This document shows positions 25,996 through 36,426 of a stretch of DNA of 64,000 bases, piece after piece (position 1 is the stretch's first letter; each line of letters opens with the position of its first letter). The stretch lies in the NCBI RefSeq assembly GCF_018614615.1, contig NZ_JAGGOK010000027.1, positions 62,001 through 126,000 on the forward strand, given 5' to 3'. The notes under the pieces are model-generated. The model was given only the letters and a program-made list of their open reading frames with translations. It was not told where the DNA came from and searched no databases. Source of the DNA: Streptomyces sp. ISL-100 (lineage in GTDB: Bacteria > Actinomycetota > Actinomycetes > Streptomycetales > Streptomycetaceae). Made by a program: the position numbers and the translations under genes.

Positions 25996-27612
25996 TTGAA
26001 CGGCACTGCACAGTCCCCTCCCATGCGTCAGTGGCTCGGCCTCATCGCCGTGTCCCTGGGCGTGGCCCTGATCGTCGTGGACATCACGATCGTCAACGTG
26101 ATCCTCGCCCCGGTCATCGACGATCTCGGGATCACCTCGAGTGAGGCCCAATGGATCCAGGAGTCGTACGCCATCGCCTTCGCCGCGCTGCTTCTGATCA
26201 CCGGGCGCCTCTGCGACCTGCACGGCGCCCGGAAAATCTTCCTCGCCGGCCTCGTCGTGTTCGGCCTGACGAGTGTGGCCGCGGCGGTCGCACCGAACGG
26301 CGGCCTGCTGATCCTGGCGCGGTTCCTTCAAGGCGCCGGTGGAGCCACGATTCTGCCTGCGTCGCTGGCCCTGGTGAACGCGACCTTCACCGGGAAGGCC
26401 CGCGGCCAGGCGTTCGCCGTGTGGGGATCGACGATCGGCGCCGCAGCGGCCGTCGGTCCGCTGCTGGGCGGCTGGCTGGCGGACTTCTCCTGGCGCTGGG
26501 CCTTCGGCATCAACATCCCGCTCGTGGCTTTGATCATTGTGGGCACCCTGGTCCACCTGCCCGCGTCGCCGCGCGTTCAGGGGCGTCTCGACAGCCTCGG
26601 CGGCGCGCTTTCGGCGCTGGGGCTCGGCCTGCTGGCGTTCGCGCTGATCGAAGGACGTACCTACGGCTGGTTGGTCAGCGTTGAGCCGCTCACCATCGGC
26701 GGGTTCTCCTGGAGCAGCGGTCCTTCTCCGGTTCTCGTCGCCTTCGTCGCGTCGGCACTGGCCCTGGTCGCGTTCTGGCGGCGGCAGGCGGCGCTCGGCC
26801 GCTCACAGGCCGAACCACTCATGGACGTCCGGCTGTTCTCCATCCCGTCCTTCCTCAACGGCAACGTCGTGACGATGCTCGTCGGCCTCGGCGAGTTCGG
26901 CATCATCGCGGTGATGCCGCTCTGGTTGCAGTTCGCTCTGGACTACAGCGCGTTCCAAGCGGGGCTCGCACTCGTCGCTCTCGCCGTGGGGAGTTTCTGC
27001 GCGAGCGGTGCGAGCTTTTCGATGGCGGCCCCCTCCCTGGCACTGGTACGGCTCGGGCTGCTTCTCGAGGCCGCCGGCCTGGCCATGCTCGGACTGATCG
27101 CCGCAACCGACAGCGCCTGGTGGCTGATCGCGATCGCACTGTTCGTCTACGGCGTCGGTGTCGGCTTCGCCACGGCGCAGGTCACCAACGTCGTCCTCGT
27201 GGACGTCCCCGTCGAGAGCGCCGGACAAGGGGCGGGCATCCAGAGCGCGGCACGTGAACTGGGCGCGGCCCTCGGCATCGCCGTGCTCACCACGCTGTTC
27301 TTCAGCACACTCACCTCCAGCCTGCGTGATCGCCTCACCAGCACCGGCCTTTCGGGCCGGCGTGCCGAAGAGCTCAGCGAAGTCGTGACGGAGAGCGCCG
27401 GATCGGCGATCCCGTCACTGTCGGCCGACCCGCTGACCGCGCGGACCGCGGACGCCGCACGTGAGGCGATGTCCGCCGGCCTCGAGATCTCCAGCTATGT
27501 CTGCGCGGGGCTGCTGTTGCTGGCGCTTTTGACCACACTGTTCATCGGCCCCAGGGCCGCGCCCGCCGGTGCGGAGCGCGAGCCTGTGCGGCAGAAGCCG
27601 GGCGCGCACTGA
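25996..27612 (+). CDS. MFS drug exporter, DHA2 (EmrB/QacA) family
   Basis: 538-residue inner-membrane proton antiporter with about 14 helices. Motif A (GRLCDLHGARKIF), motif C (AAAVGPLLGGWL) and VVDITIVNVILAPVIDDLG in helix 1 place it in the DHA2 family. TTG at 25996 is taken as start because GGTGGAG lies 5 bases upstream; ATG at 26023 has no such site. Expression should be repressed by the adjacent MarR protein. It probably exports a hydrophobic drug or metabolite. Confidence 0.92.
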   Translation: MNGTAQSPPMRQWLGLIAVSLGVALIVVDITIVNVILAPVIDDLGITSSEAQWIQESYAIAFAALLLITGRLCDLHGARKIFLAGLVVFGLTSVAAAVAPNGGLLILARFLQGAGGATILPASLALVNATFTGKARGQAFAVWGSTIGAAAAVGPLLGGWLADFSWRWAFGINIPLVALIIVGTLVHLPASPRVQGRLDSLGGALSALGLGLLAFALIEGRTYGWLVSVEPLTIGGFSWSSGPSPVLVAFVASALALVAFWRRQAALGRSQAEPLMDVRLFSIPSFLNGNVVTMLVGLGEFGIIAVMPLWLQFALDYSAFQAGLALVALAVGSFCASGASFSMAAPSLALVRLGLLLEAAGLAMLGLIAATDSAWWLIAIALFVYGVGVGFATAQVTNVVLVDVPVESAGQGAGIQSAARELGAALGIAVLTTLFFSTLTSSLRDRLTSTGLSGRRAEELSEVVTESAGSAIPSLSADPLTARTADAAREAMSAGLEISSYVCAGLLLLALLTTLFIGPRAAPAGAEREPVRQKPGAH

Positions 27613-27758
27613 TTCCCGGCGCACTTCTTCCGGCCCAGGCAGGAGGGATGGAAATCGTCCGCCGTAGCCGGACGTGCGGGGGACGGAGTGCTGGGTGAAG
27701 CTGGACACCCCGGCCGGCCCGGGTGCGTACTGCCGGACCCACCCGACAAGAGGTGCCG

Positions 27759-28790
27759 ATGGATCCCGTCGAGGCTCTGGAACGGATCGCGTTCCTGCTG
27801 GAACGGGCCCAGGCCCCCACCTATCGCGTACGCGCGTTCCGCACCGCCGCCGCCACCGTCGCCGCACTCCCCGAAGAGGAGACGGCGAGCCGGGCGGCGG
27901 CGGGCTCGCTGGAGACGCTCAAGGGCGTCGGGCCCAAGACCGCGCAGGTGGTGCGCGAGGCGTTGGCCGGCGGGATGCCCGCGTACCTGAAGCGGCTGGA
28001 GGAGGAGAGCGGGGGGCCGCGGACCGAGGGCGGCGAGCACCTGCGCGCGCTGCTGCGCGGCGACTGCCATCTGCACTCCGACTGGTCGGACGGCGGAAGC
28101 CCCATCGAGGAGATGGGACGGACCGCCGCGGCGCTGGGGCACGAGTGGGCGGTCCTCACCGACCACTCCCCCAACCTGACGGTCGCGAGCGGGCTGTCTC
28201 CCGAGCGGCTGCGCGAACAGCTGGAAGTGGTGGCCGAGCTCAACGAGCGCTGGGCGCCGTTCCGGCTGCTCACCGGCATCGAGTGCGACATTCTCCTCGA
28301 CGGCTCGCTCGACCAGGAACCCGAGCTGCTCGACCAGCTCGACATCGTGGTCGTGTCCGTGCACTCGAAACTGCGGATGGACGCCGCCGCCATGACCCGC
28401 CGTATGGTCGCCGCCGTGAGCAACCCGCACGCGGACATCCTCGGTCACTGCACCGGCCGGCTGATCACCGGACGCGGGCGGCCCGAGTCGCAGTTCGACG
28501 CCGACGAGGTCTTCGCCGCCTGCGCCGCGTCGGGCACGGCCGTGGAGATCAACAGCCGGCCCGAGCGCCTCGATCCGCCCCGGCGGCTGCTGCGCCAAGC
28601 CGTCGACGCGGGTGTGCTGTTCTCCGTCGACACCGACGCGCACGCGCCCGGACAGCTCGACTGGCAGATCTACGGGTGCGCCAGGGCCGAGGAGTGCGGG
28701 GTGCCTCCCGAGCGTGTGGTGAACACCTGGGCCATGGACGACCTGCTGAGGTGGGCCCGTACGCGCGACATACCGTCCTCCGGTGCCTGA
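27759..28790 (+). CDS. PHP-domain phosphoesterase with HhH (PolX-like)
   Basis: 343-residue protein with an N-terminal helical domain like the 8-kDa domain of PolX (ERIAFLLERAQAPTYRVRAF), a helix-hairpin-helix (LETLKGVGPKTAQVV) and a C-terminal PHP metallo-phosphoesterase. Metal ligands are in CHLHSDWSDGG, VLTDHSPNL, GIECDIL, VVSVHSKLRM, LGHCTGRL and VDTDAHAP. The nucleotidyltransferase palm of true PolX is absent, so it cannot polymerise and may be a repair 3'-5' exonuclease or phosphatase. AGAGGTG precedes ATG at 27759. It lies 146 bp behind the MFS gene. Confidence 0.88.
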   Translation: MDPVEALERIAFLLERAQAPTYRVRAFRTAAATVAALPEEETASRAAAGSLETLKGVGPKTAQVVREALAGGMPAYLKRLEEESGGPRTEGGEHLRALLRGDCHLHSDWSDGGSPIEEMGRTAAALGHEWAVLTDHSPNLTVASGLSPERLREQLEVVAELNERWAPFRLLTGIECDILLDGSLDQEPELLDQLDIVVVSVHSKLRMDAAAMTRRMVAAVSNPHADILGHCTGRLITGRGRPESQFDADEVFAACAASGTAVEINSRPERLDPPRRLLRQAVDAGVLFSVDTDAHAPGQLDWQIYGCARAEECGVPPERVVNTWAMDDLLRWARTRDIPSSGA

Positions 28791-28860
28791 ACCGCCCCGC
28801 GCACGGGCAGACGGTGAGAGTGAGAGAGAGTGTGCCCGACGCGAGCCGCCCGGAGGTCTC

Positions 28861-29133
28861 ATGAGCACCGAAGCCTGGATCCTGGTCGCCGTCGCCGTGT
28901 TTCTGGTGGTGGCGACGCTCGCCGTGGCGGTATTCGTGCTCGTACGGCTGGTCCGGGCCCGCCGGAGTGTGCGAGCGGCGGGGGTTCCGGAAGATCGCCC
29001 CTGGGTCTTCTGGGCCGCTGTCGCCTACCTCGTCCTGCCGACGGATCTCATGCCCGACCCGATGTACCTCGACGACATCGGCGTGCTGCTGCTCGCTCTG
29101 AAGTCGGTGCGCGCCGGCCGCGACGCGACCTGA
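28861..29133 (+). CDS. YkvA/DUF1232-like small membrane protein
   Basis: 90-residue protein with an N-terminal membrane helix (about residues 6-28) followed by a basic stretch and the DUF1232 core WVFWAAVAYLVLPTDLMPDP, where the L-P-x-D-L-x-P-D motif is the family signature. Function is unknown. GGAGG precedes ATG at 28861. It follows the PHP gene by 70 bp on the same strand and may be co-transcribed. Confidence 0.85.
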   Translation: MSTEAWILVAVAVFLVVATLAVAVFVLVRLVRARRSVRAAGVPEDRPWVFWAAVAYLVLPTDLMPDPMYLDDIGVLLLALKSVRAGRDAT

Positions 29134-29349
29134 CGTCAAATCCCGGCCGGCCCCTGTACGGTTATTGGTTTACACCACTGACGCGTCGCAGGCCCGTACG
29201 CCGTCGCTGCGAAACTCCGTCGCACCAGTGCTGACGTGCGAAATCGACTGCGACCCAGGCTCATTGACGGATCGTCCGGGACCCGATACCCCTGTAGTCG
29301 AGTCCCAGCCCGCAGGCCCTTCGCGTACCACTCGTCCCTGGAGGCCGCA

Positions 29350-31341
29350 TTGCAAGGATCCGTCACGTCACGGTCCACGAGCGTCGCACGCGGACGCGCC
29401 TGGCAGGCGGGGGGTTTCGTGGCGTCCGTCGCGCTCGTTCTGCCGCTCCTGTCGGCCGGCCCTTCCGCCACCGCGGAGCCGCCCGCGTCCGGCGCGTTGC
29501 AGCGCGACTTCGCCGCTGCCGCCGCGCAGTACGGGGTGCCGCAGAGCGTGTTGCTCGGCGTGTCGTACTTACAGTCCCGCTGGGACTCGCACGCCGGCGC
29601 GCCGAGTGTGACCGGCGGCTACGGCCCGATGCACCTCACCGACGCCGAGGCCGCACTCCAAGTCGCGCGCGAAGAAGCACCGCACCACACGGACCTGGAC
29701 GAAGACCCGCGCGGTGACGACGCGCGCGCGGTGCGCAGAGGTGGCGAGGTCGAGCTGCCGAAGGCATCGGAACTGCCCACCCGGCTCAAGACCTTGGAGC
29801 GAGCCGCCACCCTCACCGGGCTGCCGGACGCGGAGCTGCGGCAGAGCCCCGCCGCGAACATCCGGGGCGGGGCGGCGCTGCTGGCCGCCGCGCAGAAGCA
29901 GCTCGGGCGGCCGCTCAGCGCGGACCCGGCCGACTGGTACGGGGCGGTCGCCCGCTTCTCCGGGGCCGACGACACGGCGACGGCGACGACGTACGCCAAT
30001 GATGTGTACGACGTGATCGGGGCGGGCGAGCGGCGTACGACCGACAGCGGTCAGCAGGTCGCGCTGGTCGGCGACCCGGGGCTCGTACCCGACCGTACAC
30101 AGGTCGCGGACCTTGGGCTGCGGACCGCCGACACCGGGCTCAGCGAGTGTCCGAAGACGGTGGCGTGCGAGTGGATTCCCGCGCCGTACGAGGAGTTCGG
30201 GGACGGCGACTACGGCAACCACGACAAGGGCGACCGGCCCAGGAGCCAGGGCGTCGACTACATCATCGTCCACGACACCGAGGCCACCTGGGACACCACA
30301 CTCAAGCTGGTCCAAAACCCGGAGTACGTGTCCTGGCAGTACTCGCTGCGTTCGTCGGACGGGCACATCGCACAGCACGTACCGCTCAAGGACGTGGCCT
30401 GGCACGCGGGCAACTGGTACATCAACTCCAAGTCGGTGGGCCTGGAGCACGAGGGTTTCCTGACCTCGCCGGACGCCTGGTACACCGAGGCGATGTACCG
30501 CACGTCGGCGCGGCTGGTGAAGTACCTGGCGAAGCGGTACGACATCCCGCTCGACCGGCAGCACATCCTGGGCCACGACAACGTCCCGGGAACGACCACC
30601 GCGAACATCCGCGGGATGCACACCGACCCCGGTCCGTACTGGGACTGGGCGCACTACTTCAAGCTGCTCGGCAGGCCCTTCACGCCGTCGGCGGGTCCGA
30701 ACAGCGGTGTGGTGACCATCCGGCCGGAGTACGCCAGGCATCAGCCCCTCTACACCGGTTGCGTGAAGGCCGGCCAGCCGTGTGCCCCGCACGGTTCGGG
30801 CGCCGTCCGGCTGCACACCGCGCCCGCCGCCGACGCTCCGCTGGTGAAGGACATCGGGCTGCGTCCCGGCGGCCAGGACTCGACGACCGGCGTCAATGAC
30901 ACAGGCGCCCGCGCGTCGACCGGTCAGCAGTACGCCGTCGCCGAGCGCAGGGGTGACTGGACCGCGATCTGGTATCTGGGGCAGCAGGCGTGGTTCCACA
31001 ATCCGGGCACGCAGCCGACCGCCGTGAATTCCCGCGGTCTGCTGCTGACGCCGAAGGACGGGGCCGCCGACGTGCCGGTGTACGGGCGGGCCTACCCGGA
31101 GGGGGCGGCGTACGCGGGGACGTCCGTACCGGTGCAGGCGGTCTCGCCGCTGCCCTACAAGCTGCTCGCGGGCCAGCGCTATGTGGTGGGCGACCGTGCA
31201 CCGGGCGAGTACTTCTTCGCGCCGACGTTCGAAACGGCGGGGCACCGGGTGATACGCGGCAAAGAGGCGTACTACGAGATCCAGTTCGGGCACCGGGTGG
31301 CCTACGTGAAGGCCTCTGACGTGCGCGTACTCGCCTCTTAG
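29350..31341 (+). CDS. Secreted N-acetylmuramoyl-L-alanine amidase (Amidase_2)
   Basis: 663-residue exported cell-wall hydrolase. TTG at 29350, preceded by GGAGG, is chosen as start and gives a Sec signal peptide ending near PSATA at about residue 42. Residues 50-220 resemble a goose-lysozyme/transglycosylase-like fold but lack an obvious catalytic Glu. The zinc amidase domain (about 300-435) has IIVHDTEATWD with His308, HVAWHAG-like DVAWHAGNW and HTDPGPYWDW with His424. The C-terminus (about 450-663) looks like tandem SH3-like wall-binding repeats. It should cut the stem peptide from peptidoglycan. A hairpin terminator follows. Confidence 0.92.
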   Translation: MQGSVTSRSTSVARGRAWQAGGFVASVALVLPLLSAGPSATAEPPASGALQRDFAAAAAQYGVPQSVLLGVSYLQSRWDSHAGAPSVTGGYGPMHLTDAEAALQVAREEAPHHTDLDEDPRGDDARAVRRGGEVELPKASELPTRLKTLERAATLTGLPDAELRQSPAANIRGGAALLAAAQKQLGRPLSADPADWYGAVARFSGADDTATATTYANDVYDVIGAGERRTTDSGQQVALVGDPGLVPDRTQVADLGLRTADTGLSECPKTVACEWIPAPYEEFGDGDYGNHDKGDRPRSQGVDYIIVHDTEATWDTTLKLVQNPEYVSWQYSLRSSDGHIAQHVPLKDVAWHAGNWYINSKSVGLEHEGFLTSPDAWYTEAMYRTSARLVKYLAKRYDIPLDRQHILGHDNVPGTTTANIRGMHTDPGPYWDWAHYFKLLGRPFTPSAGPNSGVVTIRPEYARHQPLYTGCVKAGQPCAPHGSGAVRLHTAPAADAPLVKDIGLRPGGQDSTTGVNDTGARASTGQQYAVAERRGDWTAIWYLGQQAWFHNPGTQPTAVNSRGLLLTPKDGAADVPVYGRAYPEGAAYAGTSVPVQAVSPLPYKLLAGQRYVVGDRAPGEYFFAPTFETAGHRVIRGKEAYYEIQFGHRVAYVKASDVRVLAS

Positions 31342-31360
31342 CGGCTCACGGCAGGAACAG

Positions 31361-31393
31361 GGGCGCCATCGGCCACGACGGGCGATGGCGCCC
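31361..31393 (+). terminator. Hairpin terminator after amidase gene
   Basis: Perfect 11-bp stem (GGGCGCCATCG at 31361-31371, complement at 31383-31393) with an 11-nt loop, 20 bases after the amidase stop, followed by CTCTTGTAT. It separates the amidase from geosmin synthase. Confidence 0.85.
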
Positions 31394-31403
31394 TCTTGTA
31401 TGA

Positions 31404-33761
<2,358 letters not shown>

Positions 33762-33777
33762 CTCCCACCCGGCCACA

Positions 33778-33810
33778 GGTGAACAGGCCGCCGCGTACGG
33801 CCTGTTCACC
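33778..33810. terminator. Bidirectional terminator between geoA and lepB
   Basis: Perfect 13-bp stem (GGTGAACAGGCCG at 33778-33790, complement at 33798-33810) with a 7-nt loop, between the convergent ends of geosmin synthase (33761) and signal peptidase (33831). Confidence 0.88.
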
Positions 33811-33830
33811 CACGGCGGGCTGAGGCTCGG

Positions 33831-34562
33831 TCAGCGTCGGGCGTCGATGCCCGACTGCTCGAAGGTGCCGGGCACCGGCAGGTTGTCCAGCCGGCCGAGC
33901 GGCCAGGCGACCATGACCGCGCGCCCCACCACGTCGTCCACCGGCACCATGCCGGCGCCGGGCTCGTGCTGGTGGTAGCGGGAGTCGCCGGAGGCCTGCC
34001 GGTGGTCGCCCATCACCCAGATGTGGCCGGCGGGCACCGTGACCTTGAACTGCCCGTCGTCGTCCGTGCTGCACGCCGTGTTCCCAGGGAAGACGTACGG
34101 CTCGTCGAGCGCCTTGCCGTTGACCTTCAGCGGACCCGTGCCCTCGCACTCCACCGTGTCGCCGCCGACTCCGACGACCCGCTTGATCAGGTCCTTCTCC
34201 TCGGCCGACGGCATCAGCCCGATGAAGCTGAGCGCCTCCTGGACGACGTTCGTCTCAGGAATCGGCTCGTTCTTGAGCCAGTCGCCCGGGTCGTGGAAGA
34301 CGACGACCTCACCGCGCTCCGGCTCGGAGCCGAACCAAGGGGTCAGCTTGTCGACGAGGACGCGGTCGCCCTTGAGGAGGGTGTTCTGCATGGAGTCCGA
34401 GGGGATGGAGAACGCCTGCAGCAGGAACGTCTTGATCAGCAGCGCCAGCAGCAGCGCGATCCCGACGAGAAGCGGGAATTCCTTCCAGAAGGGGCGCTGC
34501 TTCTTCACCTTCGAATGCTGGATTTGCTGCGCGTCCGGTGCCCCGACTGCCACATCTCCCAC
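33831..34562 (-). CDS. lepB: Type I signal peptidase
   Basis: 243-residue membrane-anchored protease that removes Sec and Tat signal peptides outside the membrane. One N-terminal helix (about 30-50) is followed by the catalytic Ser57 in SIPSDSM and general-base Lys127 in DLIKRVVGVGGD. The C-terminal box GDHRQASGDSRYH is family box E. GTG at 34562 is preceded by GAGGAG. It lies 25 bp behind the gene at 34588-35088, so the two probably share a transcript. A hairpin follows its stop. Confidence 0.94.
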   Translation of the reverse strand: MGDVAVGAPDAQQIQHSKVKKQRPFWKEFPLLVGIALLLALLIKTFLLQAFSIPSDSMQNTLLKGDRVLVDKLTPWFGSEPERGEVVVFHDPGDWLKNEPIPETNVVQEALSFIGLMPSAEEKDLIKRVVGVGGDTVECEGTGPLKVNGKALDEPYVFPGNTACSTDDDGQFKVTVPAGHIWVMGDHRQASGDSRYHQHEPGAGMVPVDDVVGRAVMVAWPLGRLDNLPVPGTFEQSGIDARR

Positions 34563-34587
34563 AACCACTCCTCGCCTCACAGGGTCC

Positions 34588-35088
34588 TCAGCCCTGCTGG
34601 AACAGCTCCGCGGGCAAGGGCTTGAGCAGCGCGTACAGGTCGTCGGTGATCGGCCGGTCCCAGCTGGCGATAGTGACGAGCACATTGTCGCTGCGGTCGA
34701 ACTGTACGCAGGAGATGCGGGTTTCGGAGAGCTTGATACGCCGCACGATGAGTAGATTGTCACCTTGCATGACCGGCATGTCCTCGCTGCCGGTCACCTC
34801 GACGGGCTCGTCGTTCTCGAGCGCCACGAGCAGCTGCGCCACCTCGAAGGGCACCTGGCCCTCCTCGAGCTCCCTGGCGGGCGAGCCCTCGGGCAGGTTG
34901 CCGATGATCATCGCGGGGCCCCGGCCGCCGAACAGGTCGTAGCGCAGGAAGACACCCTGGCAGCTGCCGTCGGGCGCGGGCAGCAGGCCCGCTCCGAGGT
35001 TGCCCGGCCAGTCGCCCGGGTCCATGGCCAGGACGTCGAATTCCGGGCCCGCGGGCGTGGCGGAGGGGCGGCGGCGGAGGAAGGACAT
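34588..35088 (-). CDS. Conserved hypothetical protein upstream of lepB
   Basis: 166-residue soluble protein, acidic overall, with no signal peptide, membrane helix or domain that I recognise. Visible segments are FDVLAMDPGDWPGNLGAG, PAMIIGNLPEGSPARELEEG and ISCVQFDRSDNVLVTIASWD. ATG at 35088 is the likely start; the open frame extends further upstream to 35742 through sequence that is clearly antisense to the PadR gene. No clear ribosome binding site precedes it. It precedes lepB by 25 bp. Confidence 0.72.
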   Translation of the reverse strand: MSFLRRRPSATPAGPEFDVLAMDPGDWPGNLGAGLLPAPDGSCQGVFLRYDLFGGRGPAMIIGNLPEGSPARELEEGQVPFEVAQLLVALENDEPVEVTGSEDMPVMQGDNLLIVRRIKLSETRISCVQFDRSDNVLVTIASWDRPITDDLYALLKPLPAELFQQG

Positions 35089-35140
35089 GTCGCCATGGTA
35101 CGTGGCCCGGGGGCCCTTCCGGCGTCGGGGCACGGCAGTG

Positions 35141-35172
35141 TCTTGCGCCGCAAGATAGCCCGCACTATCTTG
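35141..35172 (+). promoter_or_regulatory. PadR operator: two nested palindromes over a promoter
   Basis: A perfect 15-bp palindrome TCTTGCGCCGCAAGA (35141-35155) overlaps a second perfect inverted repeat CAAGATAG / CTATCTTG (35151-35158 and 35165-35172). A promoter fits inside: -35 TTGCGC (35143-35148), 18-bp spacer, -10 TATCTT (35167-35172). The predicted transcript start coincides with the A of the PadR ATG at 35179. Autorepression by PadR is the natural reading. Confidence 0.75.
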
Positions 35173-35178
35173 TACCGC

Positions 35179-35559
35179 ATGACAGAGAAGCTGCCCGCCG
35201 CCGCAGGTGACCAGCGGCGCAGTCAGCTTCTGCGTGGCGTGCTCGACCTGTGCCTGCTCGCGCTGATCGCCGAGCGGCCGCGTTACGGCTATGAGTTCGT
35301 CGAGGCTCTCGCCGCGACCGGGCTCGATCTGGTCAGCGAAGGCAGCATCTATCCGCTGCTGGCCCGGATGGAACGAACGGGTCTCGTGGACACCTTCCGC
35401 GCCCCTTCGGCCACGGGCGGCGCGCCGCGCAAGTACTACCGGCTGACCGACGAGGGGCGGGCCGAACTGACCGTCGGCCGCGCCGCCTGGCAACACTTCT
35501 CCGAGGCGGTCGGGCGGACCCTGAACAACGACCCGGGGGAAACACACCATGACGCGTGA
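35179..35559 (+). CDS. PadR-family transcriptional regulator
   Basis: 126-residue winged-helix protein. LDLCLLALIAERPRYGYEF is the PadR signature, followed by SEGSIYPLLARMERTGLV (recognition helix) and the wing GGAPRKYYRLTDEGRAEL. There is no ribosome binding site before ATG at 35179, consistent with a leaderless message from the promoter immediately upstream. Its stop lies 11 bp inside the start of the following membrane-protein gene, so the pair is co-translated. It probably represses its own operon. Confidence 0.93.
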   Translation: MTEKLPAAAGDQRRSQLLRGVLDLCLLALIAERPRYGYEFVEALAATGLDLVSEGSIYPLLARMERTGLVDTFRAPSATGGAPRKYYRLTDEGRAELTVGRAAWQHFSEAVGRTLNNDPGETHHDA

Positions 35560-36181
35560 GCACGTAGTGGCCATATGCAAGAGCAACTGGGAGTACCGCG
35601 GCATCGACGACGCCTCCGTACGGGAGATGCTCGACGAGCTCTCCGCACACCTGGACGACGCCGCGGCGGCCGGGCGTGACGCGAAGGACGTCGTCGGGGA
35701 GGACGTGAAGTCCTTCGCCGCCGCCTGGGCCCGGGCACGCAAGCCGCTGCGTCAGCGGGCACTGCGCATGGCGGCGCTGATCCCGTGCGTCTTCGGCCCG
35801 ATGCTACTGCTCTCACACTTGCTGCACTGGTCGTACGAGCGGCCCGTCATCCCGAGCCGCCTCGTCTTCTGCGCCGTCCTCGCGATTGTCGTGGTCACCT
35901 GGGAGATACGGCGCGGGAGCCTCGGGTTCAGAAAGCTGTTGCTCGTCCAGCTGCTGATCGGGCTCCCTGCCACCTTCCTCACGGCCTGGCTGACCGGTGA
36001 CGATCCGCTCTTCGAACTGCCACTGTGGGTCCCTCTGCTGATGATGGTTCCCGGCCTGCCGTACCTCGTCGCCGACTGCCGGGCCAAATCGGAGAGCTCA
36101 ACAGGCTCAGGTCAGATCGAAGGCGCCGTCCCGCGCGTTCAGGACGAAGGCTCGCCACTCGGCCGGATTGAAGATCAGTGA
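35549..36181 (+). CDS. Membrane protein with HAAS-like N-terminal domain, PadR partner
   Basis: 210-residue protein. An N-terminal soluble helical domain (about 1-65; MLDELSAHLDDAAAAGRD) resembles the HAAS/DUF1700 domain often encoded next to PadR regulators. Four membrane segments follow (about 75-92, 104-120, 128-148, 158-178). Such proteins may sense or transmit a membrane signal with PadR, though the mechanism is unclear. The start overlaps the PadR stop by 11 bp. The last 25 codons overlap the convergent DUF397 gene. Confidence 0.82.
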   Translation: MTREHVVAICKSNWEYRGIDDASVREMLDELSAHLDDAAAAGRDAKDVVGEDVKSFAAAWARARKPLRQRALRMAALIPCVFGPMLLLSHLLHWSYERPVIPSRLVFCAVLAIVVVTWEIRRGSLGFRKLLLVQLLIGLPATFLTAWLTGDDPLFELPLWVPLLMMVPGLPYLVADCRAKSESSTGSGQIEGAVPRVQDEGSPLGRIEDQ

Positions 36182-36349
36182 CGGGCTGCCGGGGGCAGCG
36201 GCATTGCGCATCGCGATGAATCCCTCGACGAACGCGATCTGAACGTCGCCCGCCCCCTGACTGCCCGACTGCCAGTCCGCTTTGCTCAGGTCCAGCTGCT
36301 CCGGCTTGTCCCAGCCCGTAACCCGCTGCGCAGTGATGCTCTCGGCCAC
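36107..36349 (-). CDS. DUF397 protein, orphan
   Basis: 80-residue DUF397 protein: a family core ending in LIFNPAEWRAFVLNARDGAF, preceded by the variable VQIAFVEGFIAMRNAAAPG. DUF397 proteins usually sit beside an XRE helix-turn-helix gene and behave like small antitoxin- or anti-activator-type partners in Streptomyces. No XRE gene is adjacent here. GTG at 36349 follows GGGAGGAG. It overlaps the convergent membrane-protein gene by 75 bp. Confidence 0.85.
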   Translation of the reverse strand: MAESITAQRVTGWDKPEQLDLSKADWQSGSQGAGDVQIAFVEGFIAMRNAAAPGSPSLIFNPAEWRAFVLNARDGAFDLT

Positions 36350-36426
36350 GTCCCTGCTCCTCCCGGTTCGTCGTCCGCCGGTCAGCCTAGCGATCGTCCC
36401 CGGCGACGGACAGGCCGCGACGGCTC

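Noticed and set aside
27759..28790. Full DNA polymerase X
   Set aside because: HhH and PHP regions are present but the nucleotidyltransferase palm is missing at 343 residues.
29134..29349. c-di-AMP (ydaO-type) riboswitch upstream of the secreted amidase
   Set aside because: Such riboswitches precede some actinobacterial wall hydrolases, but I could not find the conserved core in this leader.
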